Positions 1 to 11,429 of a stretch of 64,000 nucleotides of DNA are shown here, one piece after another. The notes under the pieces were generated by a model, which worked only from the letters and a program-made list of their open reading frames with translations, made no database searches and had not been told where the DNA came from. A program made the position numbers and the translations under genes. The stretch lies in contig JAZARR010000230.1 of the NCBI GenBank assembly GCA_037389465.1, forward strand, positions 2,728,001 to 2,792,000, given 5' to 3'. Within the stretch, counting starts at the first letter, position 1. Each line of letters starts with the position of its first letter. This stretch comes from Baylisascaris procyonis (lineage: Eukaryota; Nematoda; Chromadorea; Rhabditida; Ascarididae).

Positions 1-2
1 CC

Positions 3-123
3 TCAAGAATTATGCAAGAGGTGACTGTAGCAATGCTTTCTGTATGCCGACTTCTGTATTACATAGATGAGCAAGCTGCAGAGATGCGGAAGAGAGCAGA
101 GAAAAGCGCATTCAGCCAGCGAG
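3..123 (+). CDS. 5' chain, first exon in window
   Basis: Frame from base 3 is open and rich in Ala, Glu, Arg and Lys (Y-Y-I-D-E-Q-A-A-E-M-R-K-R-A-E-K), unlike AT-rich noise. Donor CAGCGAG|GTTCAA. The 5' end lies outside the window. Confidence 0.42.
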
Positions 124-3100
124 GTTCAATTTTATTTTGCAAGTTATGAAATTTATGTTGCTCTGAAGCATATTTTAATGTAGTTTGAGGAACTTGCGAG
201 ATGCTTAAGCTCAATATATTATAGTTTCAGAAATCCTACAACGAGTACAGTATGCTGCAGTATAGATTTTAGTAAATTAGTGGCATTAATTTGAAAAGTT
301 TTTTTTACTAATTGCTCTCTCATTAATGACCATCAAACGTTGTTTCTTAAATTTTTCTTTGTCCTTTCCAACCCTTGGGATTTGGAAAATGTCACATACA
401 GCTTGCACAGATGACTACTGTTCCAGTAAACGGCATTTTTTTCGGCATCATATAGATAAATGGTAAATAGAAGGAGGAGAGGCAGCATCTTGTTGGGGTC
501 CCAAAAGCGATGGGTTTTCCTTGAGGTTTTCTATGACTTAAAGAGGTCTTCATTTTGCGGCTCATCAGATAGCTTTTTAGTGTTTTGGCTTGACGGCGTC
601 GTAAGCTTTCTTTGTACTTTACTGAACATTCTATTTCCGTGACTGGTTCATTTCGCCTATGACTTTGATTTAGTGAATCTCTATCGGGAGGTTTTTGCAA
701 AAGCATGCTGGAAACGTGAAACTCGGTTCTCTGCAGCGTAAATCTATGCATAAACAGGAAATTCAAAGAATTTCGACACGCACATGAACAACGATATAGA
801 CCCGTAATTTGGCACATTTTTCGCATAGCCGTTATACTTCTCTTATATATCGATGTTGAGCTCGTCCACATCAATCTCACTAATAGCACTACTGCGGCAT
901 CACATGCTCGCTGAAGGAGAAGATAACGGTAAACTTTGAACACCAATCTGCACGCTGTAAGATTCTCCAATTACTGATGTTTTGGACCTCTTCGTTTCTT
1001 CAAACTTCGAGTTTCAAAATGTTGCATCATGCCTATACTGAAATATTTTGTTTGATATCGCCGCGAATGGATTTCAAAGTAGTGAAATACGTGTTTCGTA
1101 TGAGCAGGATAACCATCCACTAATACTGAATTCCATGCTGGGAGAAATCTTTCAAGAAAATATTTTTAGATGAAAGTGAAATTTCCATCAATCCTCCCAT
1201 TTTAATACTCTCAAGTCTACAGAAATTCTTGAATCTCAGATGAACGCATATAAAATTTTCTTTCTGCAAGCTACTAGTCTGCTATTGCTAAGGTTCCATG
1301 AAATCAAGAAAAAAAATTTTTTTTTTCTTTGTGGGATGTCAAATGCCGCAAAGTTGTTGTTCTTGACATTTCATCAAAAATAGAAATTACAGCCAATAGG
1401 CGAAGGTAAACGTCCTTAATAGACGAAAAATTCGTATCTGGTAATTTGATAGGAAGACAAGGAGTAGAACTGAAATAATGAAGAAAAATATAGTTTAGAA
1501 AGATTTAGTTTTTTCATCATTTCAAAGGGTATACTTGATTGATTATTTTAAAGGCTTTTGTAATATTGTGTAGATTATTGAGGACGTCTACCTTACTCAT
1601 TTACAAATCCTCCGACTAATACTCGAAATTAGTAATTCTTTCTAATTTCGACAGATGCCACGAGAAGACATCGATCGCTCGTTGTAGCTTCTGATGTGTT
1701 TTATGGTATGGGTATTTTTTGAGGAGGAGGGTGGGGGCAGAATTAGCATTTTGATTGTTTGCTGAAGAGTGATGCGATTAGTGTACTTTTAGTTGCCGGA
1801 AACCTCGCTCTATCTAGTGCACGTTTTTGAGTGACGAGCATATTATGCTAGTCTCACTGCATTCATAACGTTGTTTAATATTCCCCTCGAATGCACGCAA
1901 CTAATAAGCAATAGAAAAGCGTTCGCCTATGTAGGCAAATTTCGTTTTTATTTCTTAGAGTCGAGTCGATGAAACATCGACGAATCATGTGCACTGCTCA
2001 AATAGAGTCAAATATCAGAATCCTTTTGTTGCTATTTTAGATTTCTTTGTGCTCATTGTTTTGCTTATCACCTAATAACATTAACTGATATTATTGATAT
2101 TTATTCCTTTGATATTACGGTAATTCTCATAGCTCTCTCATAGCTAATGACTGTAGCATATCGATGCGTTACTGCTTTTATATTATAATCTTTGAAGTGG
2201 CTTATTTTATTTTATCATAGGCAAAGGCGTAGTGGCTAGATAACATTGTTGAGACAAAATGTAGATCTCGTAGATCACAGCGATTTCATTTTGTAAAAGC
2301 TGTTTGGCAAATATAATTGTTTTACTGTGTACTGTTGTCATCAAACATAGAAATCATTTCGCTTGCTATGCTTTATTAAATTGATGTATGCATTGAAAGG
2401 TCATTTAATATCATCCAAAATAAAAATGTTGGATGAATGATAGTTGATTATTTTCTTCGTAAGAAATCGGGAAGTGAAAAGAATAAAATCTGTGGCTGTC
2501 ATTAGATGTGAGCATAACGAACGAGAAGCCCATCAAATAAGTATGAATTGCTTCAGTTGATCATATTTCATCGCTTTCTAGCAAATTATTGGACTTGAAC
2601 TAAAATCGATTCAGATTTTAGCCAAATCAGTGACTCGTTTAAGTCTTCTGCAAAAAATTCATTTTTATGAAATTTTTGTAATTTTGCGTTCGCAAAGTGC
2701 ATTAGGATGATCACCTGTCTGCCGATGTTCCTCACTTAAGAACAACTCAAATTAGAAGTGAGCATAATCCACACAATTAGATGAGCCATATAACAATTTT
2801 CAAGTTGGTACATCAACATCGAATAATCGAAAGGAGCTATAGATAGTTCAATATACTCAAATGTGATGCCAAAAAAGAATTTCACAGTATAACAAGTCGA
2901 GTTGAATGAAGAATATTTTGCAGGACACTTCTATGGGTGGTTACATCCGTCATATATGAATGCGATTGTGATTGCACCTATTTACTTTCGCAAATTTTCT
3001 GGGTATGGCAACCCCCATCCATGCAGGTTTATGCATTTGCTTGCAAATTAGTCCGTCTGCCTGAGTTTCAGGTCAACGACTAGAGAAGTTAGAGTGGCGC

Positions 3101-4997
3101 AATGTAGCTCTTGTGCTATACTTCTCAACGATGCCACAATTTCAAAAGTAGTTATAGACATTAAAAAGTCGGAAATTTTCGCCCCTTCTGTTACATCGGT
3201 TTAACAATGGTCCTGTTACAAGAAAAGAATTGTTTATAGAATTTTGTGCGAGAGCTCAGTTTAACCGAAATATTAGGCGGTCGTTTCGCATATTAATTAT
3301 TTGTTATTAGTATGTGAAACAAGTTCGAAAGGTGAACGAATGCATAAGGGTGTCGCTTCCTTAGGCATGCTCTTCCACTTGTTCATTTCTTCGTTGTTCG
3401 TTAAGTGACTGTCATACTGGATATAAGCTGAATGCTTGTATTGGTTCTACCTCTTTTGAATGCTTACCCAAGTGTTACAGACTCTACTTTTGCAAAATGT
3501 GGAGCCCGATTGGCTCTAAACGTACTTAACTTTTAGGTTCCATTACATATCTGCGGCTTCTTAACTTTAAATTTCGTGCATATGCCCACCCTACTACGGA
3601 TTCTATCGATAAATCTCGGAATCCTTGATCAAGTGAATGCCGAGCTTGGATACCGAATAGGCAGGCATAAGCTTCCATAACTGATAGTTGAGGCTGCGCA
3701 ACAAATGGATCAAAATGGATGTGAACGCGCACACACGCATACATTATCTCCGTCATAAGCTCGGCAAATGGAAATGTATAAAACGCTCAGAAATTGGCTG
3801 TGTTCCCAACATCATGTCAGGAAGCAAACGGTAATGTTTGTATGGAATGAAGCAACTAGCGATGTGTTTATAAGGAAAGCGGTGAGCCGCTTCTAAAATT
3901 CTTAGCTGATCAGCCAGTTACAGGCGTTAGATTTTTGCCTAATTTTTAGAATTACTACACTTTGATCATTCTAGATAAAAAACTCCATATCTTCTGAGAG
4001 ACGTACTCTTACTTCTTCCTTTCTGGACACTCATTGGGAATACCATTTGGAAAAGGAGGGGTGGGGAAGGAACGGGAATACCATTTGGGAAAGGAGGGGT
4101 GGGGAAGGAAGGGGGAGGGGAATAGGGCGATGGAGAAAATTTGCAGCATTTTTAAAAGAATTTCTTTTTTTTTTTCAGTCGAGTGGTTATCTCTTTTTGT
4201 GCCACTCAACGAATATTCAGATCTCACTGCGATGATCGTTAGTGAAAATAGGCCTCATCGATGAAGAGCTTCATATATTGTAGCATCAGCGGGTGGAGTG
4301 GGATTAATAAATTTAATCTTTAATCTCATCAAAAATAAACTTAGAAGCGATGAGTGTGCACTTGTTGCTTATAAGCATACTTTCAATGCCAACTCGTAAT
4401 CCTTTCTTCGTTCTCTTATGAATAAAATAATAATATTCTGCGAATTTTTTCGTAATGCTTAGTTTAATTTTTTTTCTCAATATTGGTGAAATTTCAATAA
4501 GGAAATTCTTCGCTATTTATAATCTTAAGCCGGATTTATGAATGGGCAAAACATTATTTTTTTTTTGAACGATTACTATTCTACGCTCTATCTATGGAGA
4601 ACCTCTTCTATATTCACAATTGGAGAGCATTTTTCAAAATAAGTTCGAATGGAATCGAGCAGAATTGCAATTCATGAGTAATGCAAGTGATGATTGTTTT
4701 AATTTACTTAACTGTTCCGATTATTGACGTCATTCAAAGATAGAACGTGCTTTTCGTGCATTAAAAAAAGACTTCATCACCAGTGACTAGAATATGAACA
4801 AGAGCAAATAAACGATGAAATGCAGTCCTTTTAATTTGCATTGTGATTTAAAAAAATCAAACTTAGCTAACTTAACTATGGAGCAACTTAGCTATTCGTT
4901 TAGAATGATTGCAAAAAGACGGAAAATTTTAAGTTTGAAATTAAACATTCGGTTTGTTCCCATTTCAGAGGATGTTTTTTAGCCATCAGCGATCCCA
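3..4997 (+). CDS. Unidentified multi-exon gene, 5' chain (partial)
   Basis: Candidate exons 3-123, 1655-1705, 3072-3147, about 3488-3518, 4179-4237 and 4969-4997 join in phase. The product is helical and charged: Q-E-V-T-V-A-M-L-S-V-C-R-L-L-Y-Y-I-D-E, then R-D-A-T-R-R-H-R-S-L, G-Q-R-L-E-K-L-E-W-R-N and E-W-L-S-L-F-V-P-L-N-E-Y. It begins before the window. I recognise no family. Phase agreement over five joins is the main support; individual exons could be chance open frames. Confidence 0.35.
392..706 (-). CDS. Small basic ORF after a splice acceptor, minus strand
   Basis: On the minus strand the ATG at 706 lies one base after GTTTCCAG, and the frame runs 104 codons to a stop at 392. The product is basic and polar (P-P-D-R-D-S-L-N-Q-S-H-R-R-N-E; K-E-S-L-R-R-R-Q-A-K). 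The same frame extends upstream to 970. It would sit inside an intron of the plus-strand chain. No family recognised; chance is a real alternative. Confidence 0.28.
   Translation of the reverse strand: MLLQKPPDRDSLNQSHRRNEPVTEIECSVKYKESLRRRQAKTLKSYLMSRKMKTSLSHRKPQGKPIAFGTPTRCCLSSFYLPFIYMMPKKMPFTGTVVICASCM
1655..1705 (+). CDS. 5' chain exon, 51 bases
   Basis: Acceptor ATTTCGACAG, donor TTATG|GTATGG. It encodes A-T-R-R-H-R-S-L-V-V-A-S-D-V-F-Y and takes and leaves one base, as its neighbours require. Confidence 0.38.
3072..3147 (+). CDS. 5' chain exon, 76 bases
   Basis: Acceptor GAGTTTCAG, donor TCAAAA|GTAGTT. It encodes Q-R-L-E-K-L-E-W-R-N-V-A-L-V-L-Y-F. A weak exon at about 3488-3518 (acceptor GTGTTACAG) would carry the phase to 4179. 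Confidence 0.38.
4036..4111 (+). repeat. Two-copy 38-bp G-rich tandem repeat
   Basis: GGGAATACCATTTGG followed by AAAGGAGGGGTGGGGAAGG occurs at 4036 and again at 4074, differing at one or two bases, then runs into GGGGGAGGGG. The G-runs could form a quadruplex. Confidence 0.8.
4179..4237 (+). CDS. 5' chain exon, 59 bases
   Basis: A long T-run and CAG acceptor (ending 4178) and donor ATGATC|GTTAGT. It encodes E-W-L-S-L-F-V-P-L-N-E-Y-S-D-L-T-A-M-I and ends in phase 0. Confidence 0.38.
4969..4997 (+). CDS. 5' chain exon (end uncertain)
   Basis: Acceptor TCCCATTTCAG, phase 0, reading R-M-F-F-S-H-Q-R-S-Q. The frame stays open to about 5070, with possible donors at 4998, 5030 and 5060. The first gives the phase needed by 5343-5459. 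Confidence 0.35.
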
Positions 4998-5309
4998 GTT
5001 GATAGCAACAATCGTTCGACGTTCTGAGTGTAGCATATTGCAAATTTTCTTTTCTGTACTGCCACTTTCCTGATTTTTTAGATTTCTGGCTTGCTGTGAT
5101 CTGAATTCTGAGTGATAGCAAGTGATCCCGATGCAGTGATTGTTGAACTCATCATTTTCGCGACATATGTTTCACACATTCCACGATAGTTGATGGAAGC
5201 ATTGTCCAACCATCGTTGTTATTTTGCGCGGATAGTGAAAGCTTGTCTGAAACCGAACACTTCACCGCGTGCACCAGCATAATGTCTATCAAATGATTTA
5301 AAAATTGTT

Positions 5310-5397
5310 GCGTAAATGAAATACCATCGCTTCAAAATGCAGCTTTTCGCGTTATGGTCGTTTGGAAGTGGCGCTTTCATCCGAAGGTGGACCATTT
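5310..5397 (+). repeat. Left arm of an inverted duplication
   Basis: This stretch matches the reverse complement of 5826-5915, with small gaps. The best block is GGAAGTGGCGCTTTCATC against GGAAGCGGCGCTTTCATC, one mismatch in 18. CGCTTCAAAA and CGTAAATGAA also recur. The arms are about 430 bases apart. Confidence 0.65.
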
Positions 5398-5459
5398 ATC
5401 CGAAAGTACGACGGAGACAACCTCGATTCAGCTATCCTCTCGTTTTTTTCAAGACATAA
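5343..5459 (+). CDS. Candidate exon within inverted duplication
   Basis: Acceptor AAATGCAG, donor CATAA|GTAATC. It reads L-E-V-A-L-S-S-E-G-G-P-F-I-R-K-Y-D-G-D-N-L. Its 5' part is repeated in inverted form near 5.83-5.92 kb. The phase of the following candidate (5963-6041) does not match directly. Confidence 0.3.
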   Translation, partial: LFALWSFGSGAFIRRWTIYPKVRRRQPRFSYPLVFFKT

Positions 5460-5825
5460 GTAATCTTTACAACTTTCTTACTCATATGCACCTGGAGTAG
5501 CGAAATCATACTGATGCGAACGCTAGCCAAGTGATGTAAAATAGTACAATCACATCATGCCCTCTTCCACTCAGTGCACGCTCAATGTGAGAGTTACGAA
5601 GGCTGTAATGCTTCAGCGAACAATTTTTTACATCAACTGATGCATAGCTGGATTTTCCTTCTATTTTGCTGCGGTTAATACAATTTTTTTTATTCTAACA
5701 TATATTCTTCGTAGCATTTCAAGTTCTAATATCCTAATGTACCGTAAATATTCGAGCCATCGCAATCATACCTTGCGACCAATAGTATCCTATGCTAATT
5801 AGCGTGTTATTAGCATGAATAAATT

Positions 5826-5915
5826 ACCTCCCTTCAGATGAAAGCGCCGCTTCCAGGTGACTATGATATGGAACGCTAAGTTTTGAAGCGGTAACGCTTC
5901 ATTTATGCGTCGCCG
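5826..5915 (-). repeat. Right arm of the inverted duplication
   Basis: Inverted copy of 5310-5397, covering the 5' part of the 5343-5459 candidate exon and the intron before it. Its outer side, TTTATGCGTCGC followed by CAAGCAAGGAAA (5904-5930), recurs near 10440. Confidence 0.65.
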
Positions 5916-5962
5916 TTTCAAGCAAGGAAAATTGAGAAACGCTCACGATGGGAATATTGCAG

Positions 5963-6041
5963 AGATAGTTGACAATTTTGAGACAAAAAATTACACAGAA
6001 CTCAATATGCCGGTATTCAGGTGGTTTAATACTAAATACAG
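5963..6041 (+). CDS. Candidate exon, 79 bases
   Basis: Acceptor AATATTGCAG, donor AATACAG|GTAGAA. It reads I-V-D-N-F-E-T-K-N-Y-T-E-L-N-M-P-V-F-R-W-F. Both splice signals are good, but no directly phase-matched partner was found. Confidence 0.33.
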
Positions 6042-6449
6042 GTAGAAATATAATGCAAATGAATTGCAGTGGACCAGAGAACAGCCGTCTGCAATTAATA
6101 CGAGTAAAATACTTTCGATCTCATTCAGTTAGTTCGTTATCATATTTAAGTAACGGGAGAATATTTTACAACAGTTTCTCTTAATCAGACGACAATAAGC
6201 AAAATTTTTCTAATGTTTTCAAGACATTTGCGGTGGATGAGATTTCAAATACTCCGGCTAGCTCAAATTAGCTTTAATGTCAGACTGTGGCGATGAATCC
6301 GACATTGCAAAAATTCATCAACAATAAAATCTTAGCTGTATTAGGAAACTGCGATATTAATTGGAAGATTCGATAGGTGAACATGATGGTCAAGTGAATT
6401 CGATACAAGTGACATTCGTTTTAAAGATGTGAAGTTACCATACGTCAGC

Positions 6450-7000
6450 CTATGAAGTCAAAATTTAAAAATGCTGTTGTAGTTTTGCGATGTTTATCGA
6501 TGGAATGATAATTTGCTCAGAAATTTTGATATCATCAACGAATAACACACACATTCGACAATGTGTCAGGTACATCATTAATGCCTATCAGCAAAAATGC
6601 TGATCGAGGACACTGGCTTTAGGTACGCCAGTTCTCATTGCCAGCGGCTTATAGGGAAATCCAGCCATTTCGACCTGAAATGAACGGTATGGAAAAGGTT
6701 TGATCAAGCCACTACAGTTCCTTCCTTGCAATGAGATTTGAACTTGCAAGTTTTTTGATAACTGGAAGTTTCGAATTCTTTTAGATAACCTATATAACTG
6801 GCTATGCTTGTCCACAGTCTATGCTCAGTCATTGTAACACGAAATAGGTTATAAAGATGTGAGCTTCCTCTTTATAAAACCAAGATGATTCGATGGAATA
6901 AACGCTCGTAGAGAAATATTTAGCGATGAATTCAAATACTTGCACAACTGAAGGCGCCAGCGGAATAAATCTGTAATCGGAAAGAATTTTTAGTGGAGTT
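6450..7000 (-). mobile_element. Decayed non-LTR retrotransposon (LINE) reverse transcriptase
   Basis: Read on the minus strand, the fragments follow the order of a LINE reverse transcriptase. N-H-L-G-F-I-K-R-K (near 6.9 kb) is like N-Q-H-G-F. Then come F-Q-V-E-M-A-G, R-T-G-V-P-K-A-S-V-L (usual G-V-P-Q-G-S-V-L), I-N-D-V-P-D-T-L-S-N-V-C and F-V-D-D-I-K-I, the catalytic F/Y-A-D-D position. At least two frameshifts and internal stops separate them, so it is inactive. The family resembles CR1/Jockey-type elements; the subtype is not fixed. Confidence 0.72.
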
Positions 7001-8220
7001 TTACTAAAAGTGGATGCACTGTGGCAGTTTTCTATGTGAAGAGGACCGCCAGAAACTGAAAACTGTAATTAAAGTGAAGAATAAACGATGACGGAGGTCT
7101 ACAGCAAAATCTCTTGACAAAAAAGAATGTTTTCTCATTAAATGCACAGAAATCGCACAGAAATATCATCAAATTACGAGGAATGTATTACGCATAGAAA
7201 TAAATCGACCTTTATATCATCAAAAACGGCTCTAGTGCGTAAAAGAAAATGTGGCAAAGTGCCGCTTTTTTTCACTTTTGAGGACACTTTTGAACCAATC
7301 CATTAAAGCCTAAGATATTTCTATGTCTGAATTTATGGTCATCCCAATTTTACCCAAAATGCAACTTGGAGTTTTTGTTATTGAAATTTACGTCCATTTA
7401 CACAAGGATTTAACAATTTTACCTTAACAAATTTTTTGCTGCTGACAGTTTTTGGCATATTTTTTTGCAAAGTTTCCTTCATGCAATGCAACACTATTTG
7501 TGCGCTAAAATCTACTCTCTGAAAAGCGCCGCAACCACAAGTGGATAGTTTTACCCGCGTCAATTTTTTATGACGCGAAATGTTGTGCTGCGACTGACGG
7601 ATCATTCTTTTAGGAATTATGTGAGTAATAATGCTAAGCAGTCTAATCAGTACAAGGTTCATACGTTTCATCACCATTTGAAACGCTTCCAAAATACTCC
7701 TCTCAGTCTATAGAAGAAAGAACTGTGCTGAAGACCTGACAATTGCATAGAGAGTAACATGAAGGAATTAGTAGGGACGAAATGCGGAAATCAGCTGCAG
7801 TAAAATAGCCGATGTGTTGCACTGCTCTAATGATACACTCACCAAACGGCGAAACTCGTAGCCAATTTGTTAGAACTTGAATAGAAAGAAACAACCGCAT
7901 GGAAGACCAGTGAGATCATTATCGACATAGCGAAACTTTAGAAGAAATCTTCAGCGAAATGTGCGCAATATAATGAAGCAGAGAAAAAACGCATATTATT
8001 AACCTATATGCAAAAGATGAGTCGCAGCGTGGTCCCTTCCTAAAACGCAACTGCAATAAACTGTGGGGTGGGTAGTGAACGAAGTTTATTTGGCTGCTGT
8101 TCGCATCAAAATCGCTGAAGGGACTGTTAAGGCGTTCACGTTAATCCACGAGGTTTAAAATACAATTGTAACTATCTACCGTTATCAGGGCGAGTCAACA
8201 ACGCAGCTATCAGAGACAGC

Positions 8221-8328
8221 GTTGGAACAATCTCTAAAATCATTCATGTCGGAACACATAGTAGGATCTTCCTTATTCGAACACTTGCTAGAATTCTTGT
8301 TGTTGGAACACTTGGTAGAATACTCCAT
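8221..8328 (+). repeat. Four 27-bp imperfect tandem repeats (9-codon unit)
   Basis: Units start at 8221, 8248, 8275 and 8302. Each begins GTTGGAACA or a variant. The frame from about 8134 to 8399 stays open through them and gives a 9-residue repeat of the form V-G-T-x-x-R-I-x-x. There is no ATG and no convincing splice site, so coding status is open. Confidence 0.7.
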
Positions 8329-9144
8329 GTTGCAGCTTCGCTGGCGATGAGGTGCAACTTACGACATCACGACTTCAAATCAATAAATAAACTATCATAG
8401 CCAAAGAGAAAGAAAACGAGTCAAACTTCGAGGTTTTTTGTCTTTCTAACTAAGTGACAATTCAGTCAACTCTCTGAAAAGGTAATATTTCACTACGAAA
8501 GACAAAATAACGTGACTTCAAAGACAAAATAATTAATACATCCGGAGCGTTATCATTTTCGATGAGCTCTTCCTTCGTTACAAAAATTTTGGCCCAATCA
8601 AATTTCAGCGAAACACAGAATCGCCTAGTTTACGTTGTCACACCTTGCTTACCTGGTAGTACCACGTGAAGCGAGTACTTGAAAAATAACCAGCAGAAAA
8701 TGTTTCGTTTTTTTCCGTAGAGAATAAAAACATTAGCCTTTGCCATTTTTTGAGTTGGTAATCATAAGAAATATAACACAATTAATATCGAGTTTGAATA
8801 ACCGAATTTGATCACAACAACGTCGCTAATGATATGATAACAACAGCTGTGTTATGGTAATCATATATCTCATGCTTGCATACGTCAATTGTGCGCCATT
8901 GTCATAACTTCAGAGCAGTCGCAATTGCTCTCACAATCTTTGGTGTTATTTGATCTGTTTTCGTGATATTCCTACAGCTACGTCCACATTTCAATGCCTC
9001 ATTATCGCTATGCTGTTCTCGTGAATATACGATCTCCAATTAGAATGCTGTGGGTTCAGGATTCATTGCAATTTTGTTGTATTGCTATGAGATCAACGAG
9101 TTCAGGAATTTTCAGTTTCAGTTTATTTCAATTTATTTATTTAG

Positions 9145-9300
9145 GTTTTGCTCGGAACTTTGAACGTAATTAGAAATGAGATCGCCGATAATGAAACTAA
9201 TCTCCGAGAACAAATTTTGGCTCGATATTTGGATATTACGATTAACTTTTTTTGCAAACATTATAAGAAGCGGAAAATTCGATTCATATTGCTTTCGAGA
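9145..9300 (+). CDS. Candidate exon, 52 codons
   Basis: Acceptor ATTTATTTAG in phase 0, reading V-L-L-G-T-L-N-V-I-R-N-E-I-A-D-N-E-T-N-L, then R-E-Q-I-L-A-R-Y-L-D-I-T. The only donor before the stop is CGAGA|GTTCCA. The next coding-like segment is in another frame, so a frameshift or a mis-drawn intron is possible. Confidence 0.38.
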
Positions 9301-9381
9301 GTTCCATAGAAATACGAAGCAATCAATCTATAATATGCCTGAAATTATCATCGAGCTCACCAAGTGCCCTTTACTAAATAG

Positions 9382-9538
9382 TTGAATACCTCACTGATGA
9401 AGCAAAATCTCAAATGCGCTCAAAACTCTATGAAGACCAACGAAGATTCATTAGTAGCAAGATGCATAACAATCTTGTTATTAGCGTTCCGAGCACTCCG
9501 CAGATCTCCGATTACAGAGCTGTTCAAATGTATTTCCG
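9382..9538 (+). CDS. Candidate exon downstream of 9145-9300
   Basis: Acceptor TACTAAATAG, donor TTTCCG|GTTATT. It reads E-Y-L-T-D-E-A-K-S-Q-M-R-S-K-L-Y-E-D-Q-R and later V-P-S-T-P-Q-I-S-D-Y-R-A. It needs one leftover base, which 9145-9300 does not supply. Confidence 0.33.
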
Positions 9539-10438
9539 GTTATTTTGTCATCTACTCTTTCTTATTTTTGCACTTTAAATCGTCAATTATCGAAACGATT
9601 ACATGTTGCGAAAGGCATGAAGCAGTTTACTTGGCGCCATATTTGTCAAGAAAATGAAGTAAGTATCCAGATAATGCTTCTTGGAAGATCTCATGCTTAA
9701 AGATTCATCATTTCGTTACTGCTATACTCTACTCAATTTACTGTCATTAGAGATCGTATTCGCTGTTTTTAACACGAAATTTGCATCGAGATAAGCATTT
9801 TGCATGTCATAAAATGTGATCACTTCAACGACTAAGCGTGATATATGGCATATGGCAATGGTGACTTAGATCAGCGATATTTCTGTTGAGATATTCGCAG
9901 ATGCAGTGATTCTGAAGAAAGTACCTATTCTGTGAGAACAATGTTTATAAATACACAGTTGATGTCATTTGTGAAGATAATCTCCTTCGAAACGAACATG
10001 ATCTGCATATGAAGTTGTGCCATTTTGTCATTTCAAACGCTTACCAATGTAGAGAATTTGTTCATGAGTCTTCATTCATTTATAAATGCGATTTCACCTG
10101 TTTATACTCGTTGAGTTGTTTCATTTCGTTACGGAGGAATTTCGAGATTTAGACAGAACGCCCACCCGCTATATAATTTCATTTTCACATGATGTTTGCT
10201 TCATTCGCATTTGCCTAATCTATTTTTTCTCCAGTTCATTCCCCACTTTAGAAGAAAGGTGTTTGGTTCAGATTTCTGGTGTATTACTGAGAAAGATATA
10301 ATCACGCCAAGATTGAAAATTCCCAAGTTTTCATGCAATTTCGAAAGCAGGAAAGAAGGGTGATCCGAAAAATAGATTTTGCGCACTTTCCGTGTCCAAT
10401 ACCATTAAAAGATTATAGGGACCAACCGATGATCGTAA

Positions 10439-10472
10439 TTTATGCGTCGCTGAAGCAAGGAAAGCAAGAATT
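10439..10472 (+). repeat. Third copy of the 5.9-kb repeat edge
   Basis: TTTATGCGTCGC, a short gap and GAAGCAAGGAAA match 5904-5930 in the same orientation, which suggests a dispersed element rather than a single local event. Confidence 0.4.
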
Positions 10473-10867
10473 ATAAATGCCTTTTATAACATCATTAGCT
10501 TAATTCTTGAGTTTATTGAACGAAAAGGCATGCCTGCAACTTCCAGCCATAAATTTTTGTCTTTTTTTGGGGGGGGGGAGGGGTGATGAGGATGAATTTT
10601 CGGAGAAATTTGATCGTTGCCTGATACTTCTGTGTTTTTGGATCGGTACCTTTAAGGGCCGAAGGATTATGTATCACCCCATTTTAGACGCAATATTCTA
10701 GCGAAACCTAAGGCACCATATCCAAATGTGAACTTCAGTTGCTTTGCTGCATCATATTATAAGTCATTAAAAAGCTATAATTATGCAGCGCCAGGTTTTT
10801 CTAGTGTATTGGCGAGTTCTGGTTTTTATTCATTGTGGATATCAGAGAGTTACTGTACCGATCATAG

Positions 10868-10897
10868 GTGCCCGAAGATGCTAAGAAACACCGAAGC
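10868..10897 (+). CDS. Candidate 30-base exon
   Basis: Acceptor GATCATAG and the consensus donor GAAGC|GTAAGT. In phase 0 it reads V-P-E-D-A-K-K-H-R-S; one other frame is also open. The exon is supported mainly by its donor. Confidence 0.28.
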
Positions 10898-11429
10898 GTA
10901 AGTGAAGGCCTCATCTCTACGAGTTTAGGCTGGCAATATGGAACCCGTTTAATGCCTTTCATAGAGCAACTTTACACCCAATATTATTTCTGTTTCTCTT
11001 TTGTTCCTCTTTCTAATTTTCTAGTCTTTCTGACACGCCAAAAAATCACAGAAATATCCCTAGAAGCCTTGATCAGCTTTGTAATAAAATCTTCTGAATT
11101 TTTTTGTGACAATCGAGTGTTTACGCAATAATCTGTTATAGAATATTTTTGATCATTTCTAGTAAAAAACATGATGGATAGCACAAAAAACCACCACATA
11201 TAACAAGCCTCGAGTTGAGTGTCTCTGTAAGGCTGTCACGCAAGCAATTTACTAATCCGCCGTTTTGGCCTCATCGTTCTGGTTTCCGCTAGTGTTTCCA
11301 TTCGCGTGCAGAAGCCAAGCTACAAAAAGTCGTGCCGAGCTAATTCTTCGGTCACGCAGCTCACCCCTTTGCGTGTAGCATCTTTCGTTCGTTTCCACTG
11401 TTCACTTATATGCTGGCCTTTTAGTCTAG

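Larger units (their letters stand above)
6042..9144. other. Non-coding stretch: retroelement, repeats
   Basis: Holds the LINE remnant (6450-7000) and the 27-bp-period repeat (8221-8328). Minus-strand open frames of 104 and 65 codons at 7378-7692 and 7703-7900 show no recognisable domain. No exon with good paired splice signals was found. Confidence 0.5.
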
